Positions 62,340 through 64,000 of a stretch of DNA of 64,000 nucleotides are shown here, piece after piece. Under the pieces are notes generated by a model that saw only the letters and a list, made by a program, of their open reading frames with translations, had not been told where the DNA came from and did no database searches. Position numbers and translations under genes: made by a program. The stretch comes from Zobellia alginiliquefaciens. GTDB lineage: Bacteria; Bacteroidota; Bacteroidia; Flavobacteriales; Flavobacteriaceae. The DNA lies in the NCBI RefSeq assembly GCF_029323795.1, contig NZ_CP119758.1, positions 4,588,001 to 4,652,000 on the forward strand, given 5' to 3'. Numbering within the stretch: position 1 is the stretch's first letter; each line of letters opens with the position of its first letter.

Positions 62340-64000
62340 TTACCCCAATATTTCCTCTTCTTTAACTTTCCAGAGCTCTTCTTGCTGAATAAAAGGTTGC
62401 TTGTATGCTCTTTTACCCGTAGCCGCCTTTAACGCATTTGCTACCGCTCCACCGGCCGGTGGCAAAGTAGGTTCTCCCAATCCTGTTGGAGAAAGTTCGT
62501 TCTGCACCAAATGTGTTTCGACTATTGCTGCCTCTTTCATACGGCCCAAACGATATTTATCATAATTATTGGCTGTTGGTTTTCCATCTTCAAACCCAAA
62601 ACTTCCATACATACTATGGCCAATACCATCAACAACACCGCCTTCAATTTGGTTTAAGGCTCCCATTGGGTTTATTACAATACCACAATCCACAACGCAA
62701 GTCACCTTTTTAACTACAGGCAAACCATTTTCAATTTGCACATCCGCTACTTCGGCAACATGGGTATTATGACAGTAATACGCTACAAATCCTTGATACG
62801 TACCTTTTGGCTGATTGCCCCAACCGGACTTATCAACGGCCATTTTTATAACCTCTTGCATGCGTTCTGGAGAATACTGAATTCGTTCATCCTCCGTGCC
62901 TTTTACTTTTTCCAAAAGGTCTAAACGCATTTTAATCTTATCCACATCCATTTCCTCGGCAAGCTCATCAAAGAAACTTTGTTCTGCGTACGCCAAGAAG
63001 TTGGTATATGGAGCACGCCATGCCCCTGTGGTAATATTACTCTTGTAATTAGCAACATCAACCTGATAGTTTTCTACAGTGCCAGCTGGAAAAAAGTTAG
63101 GTATCAATCCGTACATATTACTATTAATAGCTGCTTCTTTCAATTGATAACCAGTTAACTGACCATCCTTTATAGCTGCCTTAATCCTATATTTAATTGC
63201 TGGTCTATAAACCCCCGTGGACATATCATCCTCTCGAGAAGAGACCATTTTTATCGGTTTTTTAATTGTGGCGCTAATCTCAGCTGCTTCGTATACAAAA
63301 TCGCCATAAAGCCTTCTGCCGAACCCACCACCCATACGGGTCATTTCTAAATGAATGTCTTCAACATCACGCCCTAAAAGTGCCGCAACCGTATTGGCAG
63401 CATCCTCCGGAGTCTGGACCGGACCAACCAAGTGAATTTTTTCATCGCTAACGTTCGCGAAGAAATTCATGGGCTCCATACAATTATGGGGCAAGAAAGG
63501 GGATTCATAGGTGCGCTCCAAAACTTTATCCGCTTGTGCGAACGCTTTATTTACATCACCATCTTTACGCATGGTAACAAAATCCTTACCATTCAATAGT
63601 CCGTTTAGCTTTTCATCATGAAACTCAGTACTTTCCAAAGGAGTAGCATCAGACCAGACCGCTTTAATCGCTTTTTTACCTTTAAAAGCTTCCCAGGTAG
63701 ACTTTGCCAAAACCACTACTTTTCCGCTACCACTTAATTGTGCCGTCCAGTTGACTTTCTCTTCACCCAACAGCGCCTTGGCCATGTCACCAATTTGAAT
63801 CACATCAACTACGCCTGGTATCGCTTTCGCCTCTGTAGCATCAAATGAAACCAATTCCTGACCAAAAGCAGGGGGCCTAAGTACGGAAGCATAAAGCATT
63901 CCTTCCTCTTTATAATCAATACCAAATAGCGGTTGACCTGTTACAATTTTATCAATATCTACATTACGCCTATCCGTACCAATAATCTTATAATCCTTAG
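62340..64000 (-). CDS. Molybdopterin-binding oxidase subunit (isoquinoline 1-oxidoreductase beta/aldehyde-oxidase-like), N-terminus beyond the window
   Basis: The frame is open from 62340 to the window edge (more than 550 codons), so the start is not seen. Visible landmarks: GQPLFGIDYKEEGMLYASVL near the edge, LPHNCMEPMNFFANVSDEKI, MTRMGGGFGRRLYGDFVYEA, CVVDCGIVINPMGALNQIEG and GLGEPTLPPAGGAVANAL with the Glu that acts as general base. This is the large molybdenum subunit that hydroxylates aldehydes or N-heterocycles. The substrate is unknown. A 2Fe-2S partner (IorA-like) is not in view and would lie to the right. Confidence 0.93.
   Translation of the reverse strand, partial: KDYKIIGTDRRNVDIDKIVTGQPLFGIDYKEEGMLYASVLRPPAFGQELVSFDATEAKAIPGVVDVIQIGDMAKALLGEEKVNWTAQLSGSGKVVVLAKSTWEAFKGKKAIKAVWSDATPLESTEFHDEKLNGLLNGKDFVTMRKDGDVNKAFAQADKVLERTYESPFLPHNCMEPMNFFANVSDEKIHLVGPVQTPEDAANTVAALLGRDVEDIHLEMTRMGGGFGRRLYGDFVYEAAEISATIKKPIKMVSSREDDMSTGVYRPAIKYRIKAAIKDGQLTGYQLKEAAINSNMYGLIPNFFPAGTVENYQVDVANYKSNITTGAWRAPYTNFLAYAEQSFFDELAEEMDVDKIKMRLDLLEKVKGTEDERIQYSPERMQEVIKMAVDKSGWGNQPKGTYQGFVAYYCHNTHVAEVADVQIENGLPVVKKVTCVVDCGIVINPMGALNQIEGGVVDGIGHSMYGSFGFEDGKPTANNYDKYRLGRMKEAAIVETHLVQNELSPTGLGEPTLPPAGGAVANALKAATGKRAYKQPFIQQEELWKVKEEEILG

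Noticed and set aside
1-64000. tRNA, rRNA, CRISPR array, insertion sequence
   Set aside because: No tRNA cloverleaf, rRNA stretch, regularly spaced direct repeats or transposase-like protein was seen on either strand.

Overview
The window looks like a chromosomal segment from a marine Bacteroidetes bacterium, most likely a Flavobacteriaceae member of the Zobellia/Maribacter type. Evidence: low GC, a short Bacteroidetes-style sigma-70 factor, a DUF4494 protein, a T9SS type A sorting domain, many lipoproteins of the form short hydrophobic stretch plus Cys followed by acidic residues, -7 promoter boxes of the TAnnTTTG kind, an S1 sulfatase, and an alpha/beta-fused 2-oxoacid dehydrogenase E1. I saw no rRNA, tRNA, CRISPR array or transposase.

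Layout. 1-6.4 kb: truncated sulfatase, RpoD-like sigma factor, DUF4494 protein, single-domain response regulator, NhaC-type antiporter, outer-membrane barrel. 7.0-8.0 kb: an orphan pair of gp19-like contractile-injection tube proteins, followed by the first copy of a 96-bp dispersed repeat. 8.0-17.2 kb: two very large surface proteins (an L-domain/LRR lipoprotein and a VCBS/SprB/T9SS protein) flanking a DUF6642-like gene and a gene remnant. 17.5-18.6 kb: a RES-Xre toxin-antitoxin operon with two operator palindromes 21 bp apart. 18.6-24.7 kb: repeat-rich intergenic DNA, a lipocalin-like lipoprotein, a GH99-like lipoprotein, two tandem paralogous helical proteins, YceI and TerC. 24.7-31.0 kb: one-direction gene cluster with a type III polyketide synthase and its own ACP, ketosynthase, dehydratase, Y-x6-K (enoyl-reductase-like) SDR, methyltransferase, FAD enzyme and small membrane protein. 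31.1-57.2 kb: mostly core genes (OmpA lipoprotein, E1 dehydrogenase, SUI1, nucleoside phosphorylase, ppk1, ung, mutS2-like, aroC, LpxH-like, D-lactate-dehydrogenase-like, TlpA-like). 57.3-64 kb: GntR regulator with an operator inside its promoter spacer, HAD dehalogenase, an M4 protease with an emfourin-like inhibitor, and a MocA/XdhC/molybdopterin-oxidase operon running off the window.

The most interesting items are the type III PKS cluster (24.7-31.0 kb), the orphan tube-protein pair (7.05-7.93 kb), the 96-bp three-hairpin repeat present three times at identical length, the 12-bp palindrome ATCGTATACGAT found four times (once exactly between the -33 and -7 boxes of the GntR gene), and a 24-bp inverted repeat shared by two unrelated upstream regions (11684 and 50616).

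Limits: all family calls come from reading translated sequence and remembered family motifs; no database search was run.
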